Shown here: piece after piece, positions 1 through 9,282 of the stretch
How positions within the stretch are numbered: position 1 is the stretch's first letter
How the letters are laid out: each line of letters starts with the position of its first letter
Program-made: the position numbers and the translations under genes
Notes under the pieces: model-generated
Seen by the model: only the letters and a program-made list of their open reading frames with translations
Database searches by the model: none
Told to the model about the DNA's origin: nothing
Source of the DNA: Lutibacter sp. A80
GTDB taxonomy: Bacteria > Bacteroidota > Bacteroidia > Flavobacteriales > Flavobacteriaceae
Assembly (NCBI RefSeq): GCF_022429645.1
Contig: NZ_CP092480.1
Coordinates: forward strand, 3,578,501-3,642,500
Length of the DNA stretch: 64,000 nt
Direction: 5' to 3'

Positions 1-1497
1 ACAACTATGGCACAGCATACGGTTTCTGTAGATTATGATCAAGATAGGTTGTACGATTTAATTTGGAAAAGAACTATTGCCTCTCAAATGAGCGATGCGC
101 AATTAGAACGTACAAATGTTAAAATTTCAAACTCTAACAATACTACTGTTTTTACCGCAAATGGTGAAATGATTAAGTTTGAAGGGTTTTTAAAAGTATA
201 TTTAGAAGGTACTGATAATGAAGATGAAGAGCAAGAAGGAATGCTGCCTAATCTAACAAAAGGAGATGCCTTAATAAATAAAAATATTGTAGCAACCGAA
301 AGATATTCTAGACCTCCTTACAGATATACAGAAGCTTCATTGGTGAAAAGATTAGAGGAATTAGGAATTGGACGTCCTTCAACATATGCACCTACAATTT
401 CAACAATACAACGTAGAGAATACGTAGAAAAAGGTACTGTAGAAGGTGTTGATAGAGAGTATACACAACTAAAATTAGCAAAAGGAAAAGTAGCTGCTAA
501 GGTATTGACTGAAAAGGTTGGTTCGGATAAAGGAAAGCTAGTTCCAACAGATATTGGAAATATTGTAAATGATTTCTTAGTTGAAAATTTTTCAAATATT
601 TTAGATTTTGGGTTTACTGCAAAGGTGGAATCTGAATTTGATGATATTGCCGAAGGAAATGAAGATTGGATTTCTATGATTAAAGATTTCTATAACAATT
701 TCCACCCAATAGTAGAAGATGTAGCTGCAAATGCCGAAAGAGCAAAAGGAGAACGTTTATTAGGGATCGATCCAAAAAGCGGTAAAAATGTATATGCCCG
801 TTTGGGTAGATTTGGCGCAATGGTGCAAATTGGTGAAGCTACTGACGAAGAAAAACCGAGGTTTGCAAGCTTACAACCTGATCAAACATTAACTTCTATA
901 ACCTACGAAGAGGCTATGGATTTATTTAAGCTTCCTAAAACTATTGGAGGTTACGAAGGGAATGATATTGTTGTAGCTAACGGACGTTTTGGACCTTATA
1001 TTAAATACGATTCTATGTTTGTGTCTATTCCTAAAGATGAAAATCCAATGTCTGTAGATGTAAACAGAGCTATAGAATTAATTCAAGAAAAACAAAAAGC
1101 AGATGCACCAATTGGTACTTATGAAGACTTACCAATTCAAAAAGGTGTAGGTAGATTTGGACCGTTTATTAAATGGAATGGTATGTTTATTAATGTTAAT
1201 AAAAAATACGATTTTGATAACTTAACCCAAGCCAATCTTGAAGAATTAATTGAAGATAAAAAGCGTAAAGAAATTGAAAAAGTAATTCATAATTGGGAAG
1301 AAGAAGGCATTAGAGTTGAAAAAGCACGTTGGGGTAGATTTAATATTTTAAAAGGAAAAATAAAAATAGAAATGCCAAAGACAACCGATGCTAAAAATTT
1401 AACTTTAGAAGAGGTAAAAGATATTATAGAAAAGAAAGCTCCAAAAAAGAAAGCGACTAAACGAAAAACAACTAAAAGAAAAACAACAAAAAAATAA
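1..1497 (+). CDS. topA: DNA topoisomerase I, C-terminal part (5' end outside window)
   Basis: The reading frame is open from base 1, so this is the last 498 codons of a protein that is normally over 800 residues. Type IA topoisomerases relax negatively supercoiled DNA through a tyrosine-linked single-strand break. The visible part contains the end of the catalytic core (RYSRPPYRYTEASLVKRLEE and the GIGRPSTYAPTISTI segment typical of type IA enzymes), then C-terminal repeats of the form GRFGPYIKY / GRFGPFIKW / ARWGRFNIL. It ends in a strongly basic Lys/Thr/Arg tail (KKKATKRKTTKRKTTKK) common in Bacteroidota TopA. No zinc-finger cysteines remain in this portion. The internal ATG at base 7 is not the start. 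The ureohydrolase-like gene follows after 46 bases on the same strand. Confidence 0.93.
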   Translation, partial: TTMAQHTVSVDYDQDRLYDLIWKRTIASQMSDAQLERTNVKISNSNNTTVFTANGEMIKFEGFLKVYLEGTDNEDEEQEGMLPNLTKGDALINKNIVATERYSRPPYRYTEASLVKRLEELGIGRPSTYAPTISTIQRREYVEKGTVEGVDREYTQLKLAKGKVAAKVLTEKVGSDKGKLVPTDIGNIVNDFLVENFSNILDFGFTAKVESEFDDIAEGNEDWISMIKDFYNNFHPIVEDVAANAERAKGERLLGIDPKSGKNVYARLGRFGAMVQIGEATDEEKPRFASLQPDQTLTSITYEEAMDLFKLPKTIGGYEGNDIVVANGRFGPYIKYDSMFVSIPKDENPMSVDVNRAIELIQEKQKADAPIGTYEDLPIQKGVGRFGPFIKWNGMFINVNKKYDFDNLTQANLEELIEDKKRKEIEKVIHNWEEEGIRVEKARWGRFNILKGKIKIEMPKTTDAKNLTLEEVKDIIEKKAPKKKATKRKTTKRKTTKK

Positions 1498-1543
1498 ATT
1501 TTTTATTATCTTGCCAACAATTAGATTACTTTAACCCCTAAAA

Positions 1544-2701
1544 ATGAAATTTAATTATCTTCAACCTGTAGATACTCCATTAGTGAATTTCGCTAAAATG
1601 CAAGCCAATCTCTCGATTGGTCAATGTATTAAAATATACGCTACTAAAGATGATTTTCCAGATTTAACAACTACAAAAATTGCAATTTTTGGTGTTTTAG
1701 AAGGTAGAGCCGCAGTTAATAACAGCGGAACAGGGGTAGATTTACAAGAGGTTAGAAAAGAATTGTACAAGCTATTTCCAGGAAATTGGCCTATAAATGT
1801 TGCTGATTTAGGAGATATTGAACAAGGAAATACCATAGAAGATACCTACTTTGCTGTAAATGAACTTTCAAGTTATTTAATTAAAAATAAAATTATTCCA
1901 ATTATTATTGGGGGAGGACAAGATCTTACCTATGCAAATTATAGAGCGTATGATGTTTTAGAACAGACAGTTAACCTAGTTGCTGTAGATCGTAAATTTG
2001 ACTTAGGAACAATAGAAGATCCCTTAAATTCAGAATCGTATTTAAGTAAAATTGTTATGAACCCGCCTAATAATTTATTTAATTTTTGTAATATTGGTTA
2101 TCAAACCTATTTTAATTCACAAGACGAAATAGACTTATTAAGTAGTTTGTATTTTGATACGTGCAGATTAGGGGAGGTGCTAAATTCTATTCAATTAGTT
2201 GAACCAATTTTAAGAGATGCAGATATTGTAAGTATAGATTTATCTTCAGTTAAAAATGCTGAATCTCCTGCTAGTAATAATGCAGGGCCGAATGGACTTT
2301 CAGGTACCGATATTTGTGCTATTGCAAGGTATGCTGGTATTAGCGATAAAGTTACATCGTTCGGGATATACGAGTACAACCCGCTGTTAGATACTAAAAA
2401 TCAATCGGCGCAATTAATTTCTCAAATAATTTGGTACTTTATTGAAGGATATAACTTTAGAGCAAACGATTATCCGTTTGGCCTAAAAGATCAATATGAG
2501 AAATTTATAGTACCCATAGAAAATGAATTGTTGAACTTTTATAAAAGTAATAAGAGTGGCAGATGGTGGATGGAAATAGAAATAAGTAATAATAAATTTA
2601 AAAGACATGCGTTAATACCTTGTACATATCAAGATTATATAAGTGCAAGTAACCAAGAAATTCCTGAAAGATGGATGCAAACATTTAAAAAATTAAATTA
2701 A
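1544..2701 (+). CDS. Ureohydrolase-family protein (formimidoylglutamase/arginase-like) with altered metal motifs
   Basis: This 385-residue protein has the ureohydrolase (arginase/agmatinase/formimidoylglutamase) layout and is usually annotated as formimidoylglutamase in flavobacteria, where it sits between topA and gldK. The expected metal-ligand motifs are changed. The GGxHS site reads GGGQDLTY (residues 123-130), the DAHxD site reads VDRKFD (about 148-153), and the SxDxDxxDP site reads SIDLSSVKNA (about 230-239). With these ligands missing, binuclear manganese binding and hydrolysis look unlikely, so the role is unclear. It could be structural, regulatory or linked to the neighbouring gliding genes; that is inference from position only. 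No histidine-utilisation genes are nearby. Confidence 0.75.
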   Translation: MKFNYLQPVDTPLVNFAKMQANLSIGQCIKIYATKDDFPDLTTTKIAIFGVLEGRAAVNNSGTGVDLQEVRKELYKLFPGNWPINVADLGDIEQGNTIEDTYFAVNELSSYLIKNKIIPIIIGGGQDLTYANYRAYDVLEQTVNLVAVDRKFDLGTIEDPLNSESYLSKIVMNPPNNLFNFCNIGYQTYFNSQDEIDLLSSLYFDTCRLGEVLNSIQLVEPILRDADIVSIDLSSVKNAESPASNNAGPNGLSGTDICAIARYAGISDKVTSFGIYEYNPLLDTKNQSAQLISQIIWYFIEGYNFRANDYPFGLKDQYEKFIVPIENELLNFYKSNKSGRWWMEIEISNNKFKRHALIPCTYQDYISASNQEIPERWMQTFKKLN

Positions 2702-2761
2702 ATAAGGTGTTTTATATACTAAAATTCCTTTTTTTAAGTTTAAAGCAGATTAAATTAAATA

Positions 2762-2792
2762 TTGTATTTTAAAATAATTAGTAATACGTTTG
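2762..2792 (+). promoter_or_regulatory. Bacteroidota-type promoter for gldKLMN
   Basis: TACGTTTG at 2785-2792 matches the TAnnTTTG -7 consensus. A TTG at 2762-2764 lies 20 bases upstream in the -33 position. The gldK start codon is about 20 bases downstream. Confidence 0.55.
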
Positions 2793-2813
2793 CCAAAAGA
2801 ATTATAAATTAAT

Positions 2814-4175
2814 ATGAAGAAAATATCATTGTATATTTTACTAGCATTAGTGGTAGTCAGTTGCGGGTCAAGTGATCAAGGAGAATTAGTTGGAGTTAGA
2901 GGCTCCAGTAATTGGCATTCAGAAAGGCCGTATGGCATGACACTAATTCCTGGTGGATCTTTTACAATGGGTAAACAAAGTGAAGATGTTGCAGGTTCAC
3001 TTAATTCCCCAGCCAGAACTGTTACTGTGCGTCCTTACTATATGGATGAAACAGAGATTACTAATAGCGAATATAAAGAATTTGTATACTGGGTAAGAGA
3101 TTCTATTGTTAGAACCGAATTGGCGTTGTTTTCAGAATTAATGTCTTTTGACGGGGAACCAGTATTAGAAGACTACAAATTTTTAAATATAGATTCTACC
3201 GATATGTCACCATATCAAAAATATATGATGAAAACCTACGGGAGCTTAGGTGATTTAAACTCGCCAACACAAGGTAAAATGCTAAATTGGGACGAAGAAA
3301 TTATTTGGAATGTACACGAATTTCCAAGTGAAGAATATGCCGAAGTAATGATAGATTCTATTTTAACGCCTATTGAAGATAGTTTTGAAGGTAGAAGAAT
3401 GTTAAATGTAGAAAAATTAAACTTTACCTACTATTGGCTAGATCAAGAAGAAGCAGCCAGAAATAAAGGGAAAAGAAGAAACTTTATAAAACAAGAAACA
3501 GTAAATGTGTATCCAGATACTACGGTTTGGGTACGCGATTTTAAATATTCGTATAACGATCCAATGCACCAAGATTATTTTTACCACCAAGCTTATAACG
3601 ATTATCCTGTGGTAGGTGTTAATTGGATGCAGTCCAAAGCTTTTTGTAAGTGGAGAACTAAAAAGAAAAACGATTTTTTAAATTCTAAAAGAAGACCTAC
3701 ACAAGTACCGCAATTTAGATTGGCAACCGAAGCGGAATGGGAATATGCCGCTAGAGGTGGTCTAGAAAACGCTACGTACCCTTGGGGTAATCCTTATTTA
3801 ACAACTGATAGAGGTTGCTTTTTAGCAAACTTTAAACCAAGCAGGGGTAATTATGCTGTTGATGGTGCTTTGTATACTGTTGAAGCAAAATCGTACCCAC
3901 CAAATGATTATGGTTTGTACAATATGTCTGGAAACGTTGCCGAATGGACAAACACCGCTTATAGTGAAGCTTCTTATTATATAGGTTCTACAATGAATCC
4001 AAATGTAGAAATAGAAGAAAATCATAGAAAAGTAGTTAGAGGAGGTTCTTGGAAAGATGTTGCTTACTTTTTAGAAGTAAGTACACGTGATTATGAATAT
4101 GCAGATTCAGCAAGAAGCTATATTGGCTTTAGAACGGTCCAAGATTATTTAGGAACAGATATTAACGGAAATTAA
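2814..4175 (+). CDS. gldK: Gliding motility / type IX secretion lipoprotein GldK
   Basis: GldK is an outer-membrane lipoprotein that, with GldN, forms the periplasmic ring of the type IX secretion and gliding apparatus. The 453-residue protein starts with a lipoprotein signal peptide ending in VVSCG (lipidated Cys17). A formylglycine-generating-enzyme (sulfatase-modifying factor) fold follows, from about residue 40 (MTLIPGGSFTMG) to the C-terminus (VVRGGSWKD, SYIGFRTVQ). In GldK this fold is structural, not enzymatic. It is the first gene of the gldK-gldL-gldM-gldN operon, with its own promoter and 34 bases to gldL. The length and gene order fit GldK of other flavobacteria. Confidence 0.95.
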   Translation: MKKISLYILLALVVVSCGSSDQGELVGVRGSSNWHSERPYGMTLIPGGSFTMGKQSEDVAGSLNSPARTVTVRPYYMDETEITNSEYKEFVYWVRDSIVRTELALFSELMSFDGEPVLEDYKFLNIDSTDMSPYQKYMMKTYGSLGDLNSPTQGKMLNWDEEIIWNVHEFPSEEYAEVMIDSILTPIEDSFEGRRMLNVEKLNFTYYWLDQEEAARNKGKRRNFIKQETVNVYPDTTVWVRDFKYSYNDPMHQDYFYHQAYNDYPVVGVNWMQSKAFCKWRTKKKNDFLNSKRRPTQVPQFRLATEAEWEYAARGGLENATYPWGNPYLTTDRGCFLANFKPSRGNYAVDGALYTVEAKSYPPNDYGLYNMSGNVAEWTNTAYSEASYYIGSTMNPNVEIEENHRKVVRGGSWKDVAYFLEVSTRDYEYADSARSYIGFRTVQDYLGTDINGN

Positions 4176-4209
4176 ATTAACAAACTTTAAAATACTAACA
4201 TTACGAATT

Positions 4210-4857
4210 ATGGCACAATCAAAAGCAACTAAGAAAATATTTAATATGGCCTATGGGCTAGGGGCATCAGTAGTAATTATTGGAGCACTTTTTAAATTAA
4301 CACATTACAGCATCGGACCTTTAACAGGTGGTGTAATGCTAGCCATCGGTTTAATAACAGAAGCCGTAATTTTTGCAATTTCAGCTTTTGAACCTGTAGA
4401 TGACGATTTAGATTGGTCACTTGTATATCCAGAATTAGCGGGTGGTGCCATGAGAGAAAAAGCAAAAATTCAAGAATCAACTGAAACTCAAGGATTGTTA
4501 TCTCAAAAATTAGATACTATGCTTAAAGAAGCAAAATTAGATGCTAATTTAATGAAAAGCTTAGGTGATAGCATTCAAAATTTTAAAGGCGCTGCCGAAA
4601 ATATTGCACCAGCAGTAGACTCAATTGCCGCAACTACTAAATATAGCGAGCAATTATCTTTAGCAGCAACGCAAATGGAATCTTTAAACAGTTTGTATAA
4701 ATTACAATTAGATAGTACTGGTAGACAAGCTGAAATTAATGAGCAAGTGGCAGCAAATGCTGGAAAATTAAAAGAACAAATGGAATCGTTAGCTACTAAT
4801 TTATCATCTTTAAACGGTGTATACGGAGGTATGTTATCTGCAATGTCTAATAAATAA
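4210..4857 (+). CDS. gldL: Type IX secretion motor protein GldL
   Basis: GldL is the inner-membrane stator-like partner of GldM; together they use the proton gradient to drive type IX secretion and gliding. The 215-residue protein has two N-terminal transmembrane helices (about residues 16-31 and 36-60) and a long cytoplasmic, helical C-terminal half rich in Gln, Leu and Ala. Residues thought to handle protons in the family are present in the membrane part: Lys29 and His32 at the end of helix 1 and Glu51 in helix 2, which corresponds to the essential membrane glutamate of GldL. It lies 49 bases before gldM. Confidence 0.95.
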   Translation: MAQSKATKKIFNMAYGLGASVVIIGALFKLTHYSIGPLTGGVMLAIGLITEAVIFAISAFEPVDDDLDWSLVYPELAGGAMREKAKIQESTETQGLLSQKLDTMLKEAKLDANLMKSLGDSIQNFKGAAENIAPAVDSIAATTKYSEQLSLAATQMESLNSLYKLQLDSTGRQAEINEQVAANAGKLKEQMESLATNLSSLNGVYGGMLSAMSNK

Positions 4858-4906
4858 TTAGTTGTTTATTTTAAATAAATTATTAATCAAAAAAAACTAA
4901 TTAAAA

Positions 4907-6442
4907 ATGGCTTCAGGTAAATTATCACCAAGGCAAAAGATGATAAACTTAATGTATTTAGTATTTATTGCTATGCTTGCAATGAATATGTCTAAAGAAG
5001 TTTTATCAGCTTTCGGTTTTATGAATGAAAAGCTAGTTGAAAACAATTTAACAGCTACACAAAAAAACAATCAAACACTTAGCAATTTAGCAACCAAAGC
5101 ACAAGAGCAACCAGAAAAATATGCAGATTTGTATGAAAAAGCAAATACTATTAGTCAATTATCAAAAGATTTTACAGCATATTTAGAAACTAAAAAAGAA
5201 TTCTTTTTAGCAGAACAAGAAGATCCAAAAAATTACGAAAGTATGGATCAATCAAATCTCGTTGATCAATATTTTTTTGCAAATGACAAGTTTACAAAAG
5301 AAGGACAAGAATTTTTAGATCAAATTAGTGGTTATAAAACTAAAGTTGTAGAAATTCTAGGTGAAAACAATCCGTTAAGCGATGTTGTAAAGAATCGTTT
5401 TGATACTTCAGACCAAAAAAAGGGTGTAGGTACACAACCATGGTTAAACAATAGATACGAAGGCTTTCCTTTAATTTCTACCATAACCAATTTTACATCT
5501 ATGCAAATGGATATAAAAACAACAGAATCTGAAATTTATAGCAGCTTGCTAGGTGGTCAGTTAGAAAGTGATGTTTCTTTAACAAATTACGACGCCATTG
5601 TGGTTGCAGATAAAACAGCTTTCTTTCAAGGAGAAAAGTTTACAGGTAAAATATATTTAGGAAAAAAAGATCCAACCTTAAAAGCAGATGTGGTAGAAAT
5701 TGGTGGTAGAGCTTTACCAGAATCTAGCATACAAGCTGGTCAGGTATTGTTAGATTTTCCAGCAGGAAATGTTGGAGAACATACTATTAAAGGTAAATTT
5801 GTATTTACAGAAAACGGAGAAAAAGTTGAAATTCCAATCGCAAGTTCGTATGCTGTAATTCCAAAACCAAATAGTGCAGTTATTTCAGCTGATAAAATGA
5901 ATGTAGTGTATAGGGGTGTGCCAAACCCAATGACTATTTCTATCCCTGGAATTCCTGATAATTTGGTAAAAGCATCAGCGCCAGGATTAAGAAGTACTGC
6001 AGGATCTGGAAAATATACAATGACACCTTCTTCGGGAAGAGAAGTAACAATTAAAGTTTCTGGAACATTGCCAAACGGACAATCGGTAAGTTCTTCACAA
6101 AACTTTAGAATTAAAGATATTCCTTCTCCACAAGGTACTATTAGAAAAGAATCTGGACACGTAGTAATGCCAAAATCTAGTTTAGAAAACGCAACTGTTG
6201 GTGTTCAATTACCAGACTTCGATTTCGACTTAAAACTTTCAACTACCGGATTTACACTTAAAGTTCCAGGTCAAGGAGCTGTTGTTGTAAGAGGAAATAG
6301 AATGAGTGCTGCTGCAAAAAAATCAATTGCAAAAGCTAAAAGAGGTGATGTAGTTACAATATTTGATATTAAATCCTCGTTAGTAGGAAACAGTGGTTAT
6401 AAAATAAAAAACGCTTCACCAGTAAGTGTTGAAATTCAATAA
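4907..6442 (+). CDS. gldM: Type IX secretion motor protein GldM
   Basis: GldM spans the periplasm as a dimer. Its single N-terminal helix sits in GldL, and its periplasmic domains contact the GldK/GldN ring. The 511-residue sequence begins with the typical basic segment and one transmembrane helix (MINLMYLVFIAMLAMNMSKE, about residues 11-30). A helical first domain follows, then beta-rich domains to the C-terminus. No catalytic motif is expected. It is 10 bases upstream of gldN and clearly co-transcribed with it. Confidence 0.95.
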   Translation: MASGKLSPRQKMINLMYLVFIAMLAMNMSKEVLSAFGFMNEKLVENNLTATQKNNQTLSNLATKAQEQPEKYADLYEKANTISQLSKDFTAYLETKKEFFLAEQEDPKNYESMDQSNLVDQYFFANDKFTKEGQEFLDQISGYKTKVVEILGENNPLSDVVKNRFDTSDQKKGVGTQPWLNNRYEGFPLISTITNFTSMQMDIKTTESEIYSSLLGGQLESDVSLTNYDAIVVADKTAFFQGEKFTGKIYLGKKDPTLKADVVEIGGRALPESSIQAGQVLLDFPAGNVGEHTIKGKFVFTENGEKVEIPIASSYAVIPKPNSAVISADKMNVVYRGVPNPMTISIPGIPDNLVKASAPGLRSTAGSGKYTMTPSSGREVTIKVSGTLPNGQSVSSSQNFRIKDIPSPQGTIRKESGHVVMPKSSLENATVGVQLPDFDFDLKLSTTGFTLKVPGQGAVVVRGNRMSAAAKKSIAKAKRGDVVTIFDIKSSLVGNSGYKIKNASPVSVEIQ

Positions 6443-6452
6443 ATTGAACTAA

Positions 6453-7355
6453 ATGATGAATAAGAGAAATATTGGAATGTTTATTTTATTGTGTGTGTTG
6501 TTTCAAACAACGTATGCACAATCTAATCTTTTAAATGCTAAAAGACCTTCCGATATTGGAAAAAAAACTGCTGCGCAAAAGGCTGTTGATAACGATAAAC
6601 CTTTAGAATACGGTTATGTAGATGATAGAGACATTTTATGGTCTAAAATGATATGGGAATATATAGATTTAAACGAACGTATTAATTTACCGCTGTATTA
6701 TCCTGTAGATACCACAAATGTAGCTAGTGATAGAAGATCGCTATTCGATACCTTATTAAAAGGTATTAGAGAAGGTGAAATTACCGAAGTGTACGACGAT
6801 TCTTATTTTACAGCTAAAATGACCTCTGCCGAAATCAATAGAAAACTTTTTAGAGTTGATACTACTGATGCTGGTTTTGATGAATTAAATGCCGGAGCAA
6901 TTAATATTGATGAGTATGTTGATAAAATAAATTTAACATCTCAAGATATTGAAGGCTTTAAAATAAAAGGTGTTTGGTATATTGATAAACGTCAAGGAGA
7001 ATTAAAATATAGATTATTAGCCTTAGCACCTGTTGCTCCAGATGTGCAAACTATGGGGAGAGAGGATATTAGTATTACAGAACAATTGCCATTGTTTTGG
7101 GTGTGGTTTCCAGATGCGCGAAATTTATTGCATAAAATGAAGGTTTTTAATCCAAAAAATTCAGCATTTCCTATTTCTTACGATCATATTTTAAATGCTA
7201 GAAGATTTAATTCTAATATTTACAGAGAAGAAAATATTTACGGAGATCGTGATATTTCAGATTATGTTAAAGGAAATTCTTTATTCCAAGTGATGGAATC
7301 CAATAAAATTAAAGAAGAAATTAGAAATAAAGAACTCGATATGTGGAGCTATTAA
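6453..7355 (+). CDS. gldN: Gliding motility / type IX secretion protein GldN
   Basis: GldN is the periplasmic partner of GldK in the trans-envelope ring. The 300-residue protein has a signal peptide ending at TTYAQ (about residue 23). The mature part is rich in charged and aromatic residues, with the family-typical DRDILWSKMIWEYIDLNE stretch near residue 58. Two adjacent ATG codons (6453, 6456) could both start it. It is the last gene of the operon, followed 28 bases later by an intrinsic terminator. There is no gldO paralogue next to it, unlike Flavobacterium johnsoniae. Confidence 0.93.
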   Translation: MMNKRNIGMFILLCVLFQTTYAQSNLLNAKRPSDIGKKTAAQKAVDNDKPLEYGYVDDRDILWSKMIWEYIDLNERINLPLYYPVDTTNVASDRRSLFDTLLKGIREGEITEVYDDSYFTAKMTSAEINRKLFRVDTTDAGFDELNAGAINIDEYVDKINLTSQDIEGFKIKGVWYIDKRQGELKYRLLALAPVAPDVQTMGREDISITEQLPLFWVWFPDARNLLHKMKVFNPKNSAFPISYDHILNARRFNSNIYREENIYGDRDISDYVKGNSLFQVMESNKIKEEIRNKELDMWSY

Positions 7356-7383
7356 AGCTTATGTATTATATTTAATAGTAGTT

Positions 7384-7428
7384 AATCCCGAATTTAGTTT
7401 ATAAAACTTTATTCGGGATTATTTTTTT
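7384..7428 (+). terminator. Intrinsic terminator of gldKLMN
   Basis: Perfect 10-base stem AATCCCGAAT (7384-7393) with ATTCGGGATT (7411-7420), a 17-base loop, then a T-run (7422-7428). Confidence 0.88.
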
Positions 7429-7439
7429 AATGAATTCTT

Positions 7440-8790
7440 TTTTAGCCTTCGTCAAGCTGAACTCGATTACTCACTTTGCGGTTTTATTTTATTATTAGTG
7501 TTCGTGAACCTGCGGTTTCAGTAGCTGTTTGTACTCACCGTCATGCTGAACTTGATTCAGCATCTGTCCCTAAAGAACCCCAATCATCATTTAGTTAACA
7601 TCATGAGATCTCGAACCAAGTTGGGGATGACGTTACTTTAAAACCCGTCATTGCGAGGGCGTGTTGTAATGCAATGAAAACACAACTGCGGCAATCTGTT
7701 AATTAATACCTTAATCAAAATAAAACCGTCATGCTGAACTCGATTACTCACTATGCTGTTTTATTTTATACTAAAGTGTTCGTGAACCTAAGGTTTCAGT
7801 AGCTGCTTCTACCGTACGTCATGCTGAACTTGATTTAGCATCTGCCACTAAAGAAATCAAATCACCCGTTCATTTTTACTCATCCCATTATTATTTGTTT
7901 TTGTATTCGTGATGTGCTACGCAGTTCCATCGATGAAAAACGAAATCGACGATAGGAGATTCACGAACTCCAAATAAACAATAAGGCAGGCGTGAGCTAA
8001 CCAAAAAATCTAGGCTTACGAAACTGTATCTAAATATTTTGTTCAACATCTAAATTTTAGGAACTCGCCTTTAAAAATTTAGTTAGCTAGTATAATCGGT
8101 TTGGCTCAAACAGCCTAAAATTTTACGATGTTTTCACTTCATATTTTACGATACACCTTCGATATGCCGGGTTAAACTTTATTCCGTTATTACAATTGTT
8201 ATTGACTTTTTAAATTTTATCATAATTCATACTATAGATGTCATTCCTGCGGAGGCAGGAATCCATACTCAGCTTCTGAAAAATTAACAAGTTTATTAAT
8301 TAAAAATGTTATTTTATTATTGTGTTCGTGAACCTACGGTTTCAGCATCTACCACTAAAGAACCTCAATCATCATTTAGTTAAGTTCATGAGATCCTGAA
8401 ACAAGTTCAGGATGACGGACACAGCTAAACAAGTTCGGGATGACGAGAGGTTTAGGATGACGTTACTTTTAAACCCGTCATTGCGAAGGCGTGTTGAAAT
8501 GCAATGAAAACACAACTGCGGCAATCTGTATCTAGAAACCTCAATCATCATCTAGTTAAGTTCATGAGATCCTGAAACAAGTTCAGGATGACGTTCTTTC
8601 ACTTCGTCATGCTGAACTCGATTCAGCATCTGCCACTAAAGAACCTCGGAATAACGATTACCAATAGCCAAAATCAACAACAAAGGCCAAAACCCAAAAC
8701 CAACAACCTCCTTAAATCGTATAAAAAAATATCACTAAAAATTGTAAGTACCGATGTTATAGATTACTTTTACTGTATTAAATTTTACGA
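7440..8790. repeat. Intergenic repeat island A (gene-free)
   Basis: About 1.35 kb with no credible gene. It is built from short modules that recur in the other islands: ATGCTGAA...TTCAGCAT hairpins, CCTGAA...TTCAGG hairpins followed by ATGACG, TTCGTGAACCTGCGGTTTCAG units, an ATTGCGAGG...GCAATCTG unit (7646-7698 and 8476-8528), a GTCATTCCTGCGGAGGCAGG unit (about 8240-8263), and one copy of the long element (8001-8179). An imperfect inverted repeat of about 24 bases (about 7890-7985) encloses a CCATCGATG core. Confidence 0.85.
8001..8179 (+). repeat. Long conserved intergenic element, copy 1
   Basis: First of four same-orientation copies of a roughly 180-base element that begins CCAAAAAATCTAGGCTTACG and ends GCCGGGTTAAACTTT. 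It contains an inverted repeat CTAAATTTT / AAAAATTTAG around GGAACTCGCC, a GGCT-CAAAC-AGCC hairpin, and two direct ATTTTACGAT repeats. It has no open frame of note. Confidence 0.85.
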
Positions 8791-8793
8791 TTA

Positions 8794-8863
8794 GCGGGAA
8801 CTAATCGGGATTTTCTTAAAAAATACAACTCAATGATTAGGGTCCTAACCGTGAATTATTGAG
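8794..8863 (+). repeat. Diverged duplicate of the 3' end of the HU gene
   Basis: This 70-base block matches 9232-9301 with about ten differences. At 9232-9301 the same sequence holds half of the HU terminator, the spacer and the last codons plus stop of the HU-like gene. The copy carries no gene. Confidence 0.75.
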
Positions 8864-8904
8864 TTTTTTTTATGTCTTAATATTCGTGTAATCAGTTAGG
8901 TAAG

Positions 8905-9195
8905 TCGTTTAAATGTTAATAAACAGCATATAAATGTTAGTAAATCGCCTATAACATTTATTTTATAAGTGCTAAAATGCTTGATTTTTAGTGCTTTTTT
9001 AATTGAAAACAGCCGTATAATAGCAAAAAACAGCTGTATTTTTCACTTTTTTGAGAATTATAGTGCGTTTTAAAAAAGATACTAATAGATTTTTTATTTA
9101 TTAAATAGATTTAGAGAAAGATACTAATAGTTCAAAAGATTTATTAGTATAAATAATGGTATTTATTAAATAGATTTTTAGATTTATACTAATAA
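8905..9195. repeat. AT-rich non-coding stretch with iterated short repeats
   Basis: Direct repeats TAAATGTTAATAAA (8910-8923) and TAAATGTTAGTAAA (8931-8944) are 21 bases apart. ATACTAATA occurs at 9079, 9121 and 9186, and inverted at 9142-9150. TTTATTAAATAGATTT occurs at 9097-9112 and 9162-9177, 65 bases apart. No gene was found. Confidence 0.65.
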
Positions 9196-9216
9196 ATATA
9201 GCTGAAATTTGGGTAT

Positions 9217-9247
9217 AAAAAAACCCAAGCTGCGGGAACAGCTCGGG
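9217..9247 (-). terminator. Intrinsic terminator of the HU-like gene
   Basis: On the minus strand, CCCGAGCTG (9247-9239) pairs with CAGCTTGGG (9232-9224), with one G-T pair, around a 6-base loop. A run of seven T follows (9223-9217). Confidence 0.83.
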
Positions 9248-9282
9248 ATTTTCTTAAAAAATACGACTCAATAATTAGGGTC

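Noticed and set aside
2814-4175. GldK as an active formylglycine-generating enzyme
   Set aside because: The fold is present, but the lipobox, operon and family position define it as structural GldK, not an enzyme maturing sulfatases.
8001-8179. Long element as a classical insertion sequence or MITE
   Set aside because: No terminal inverted repeats, no target-site duplication that I can see, and no transposase in the window.
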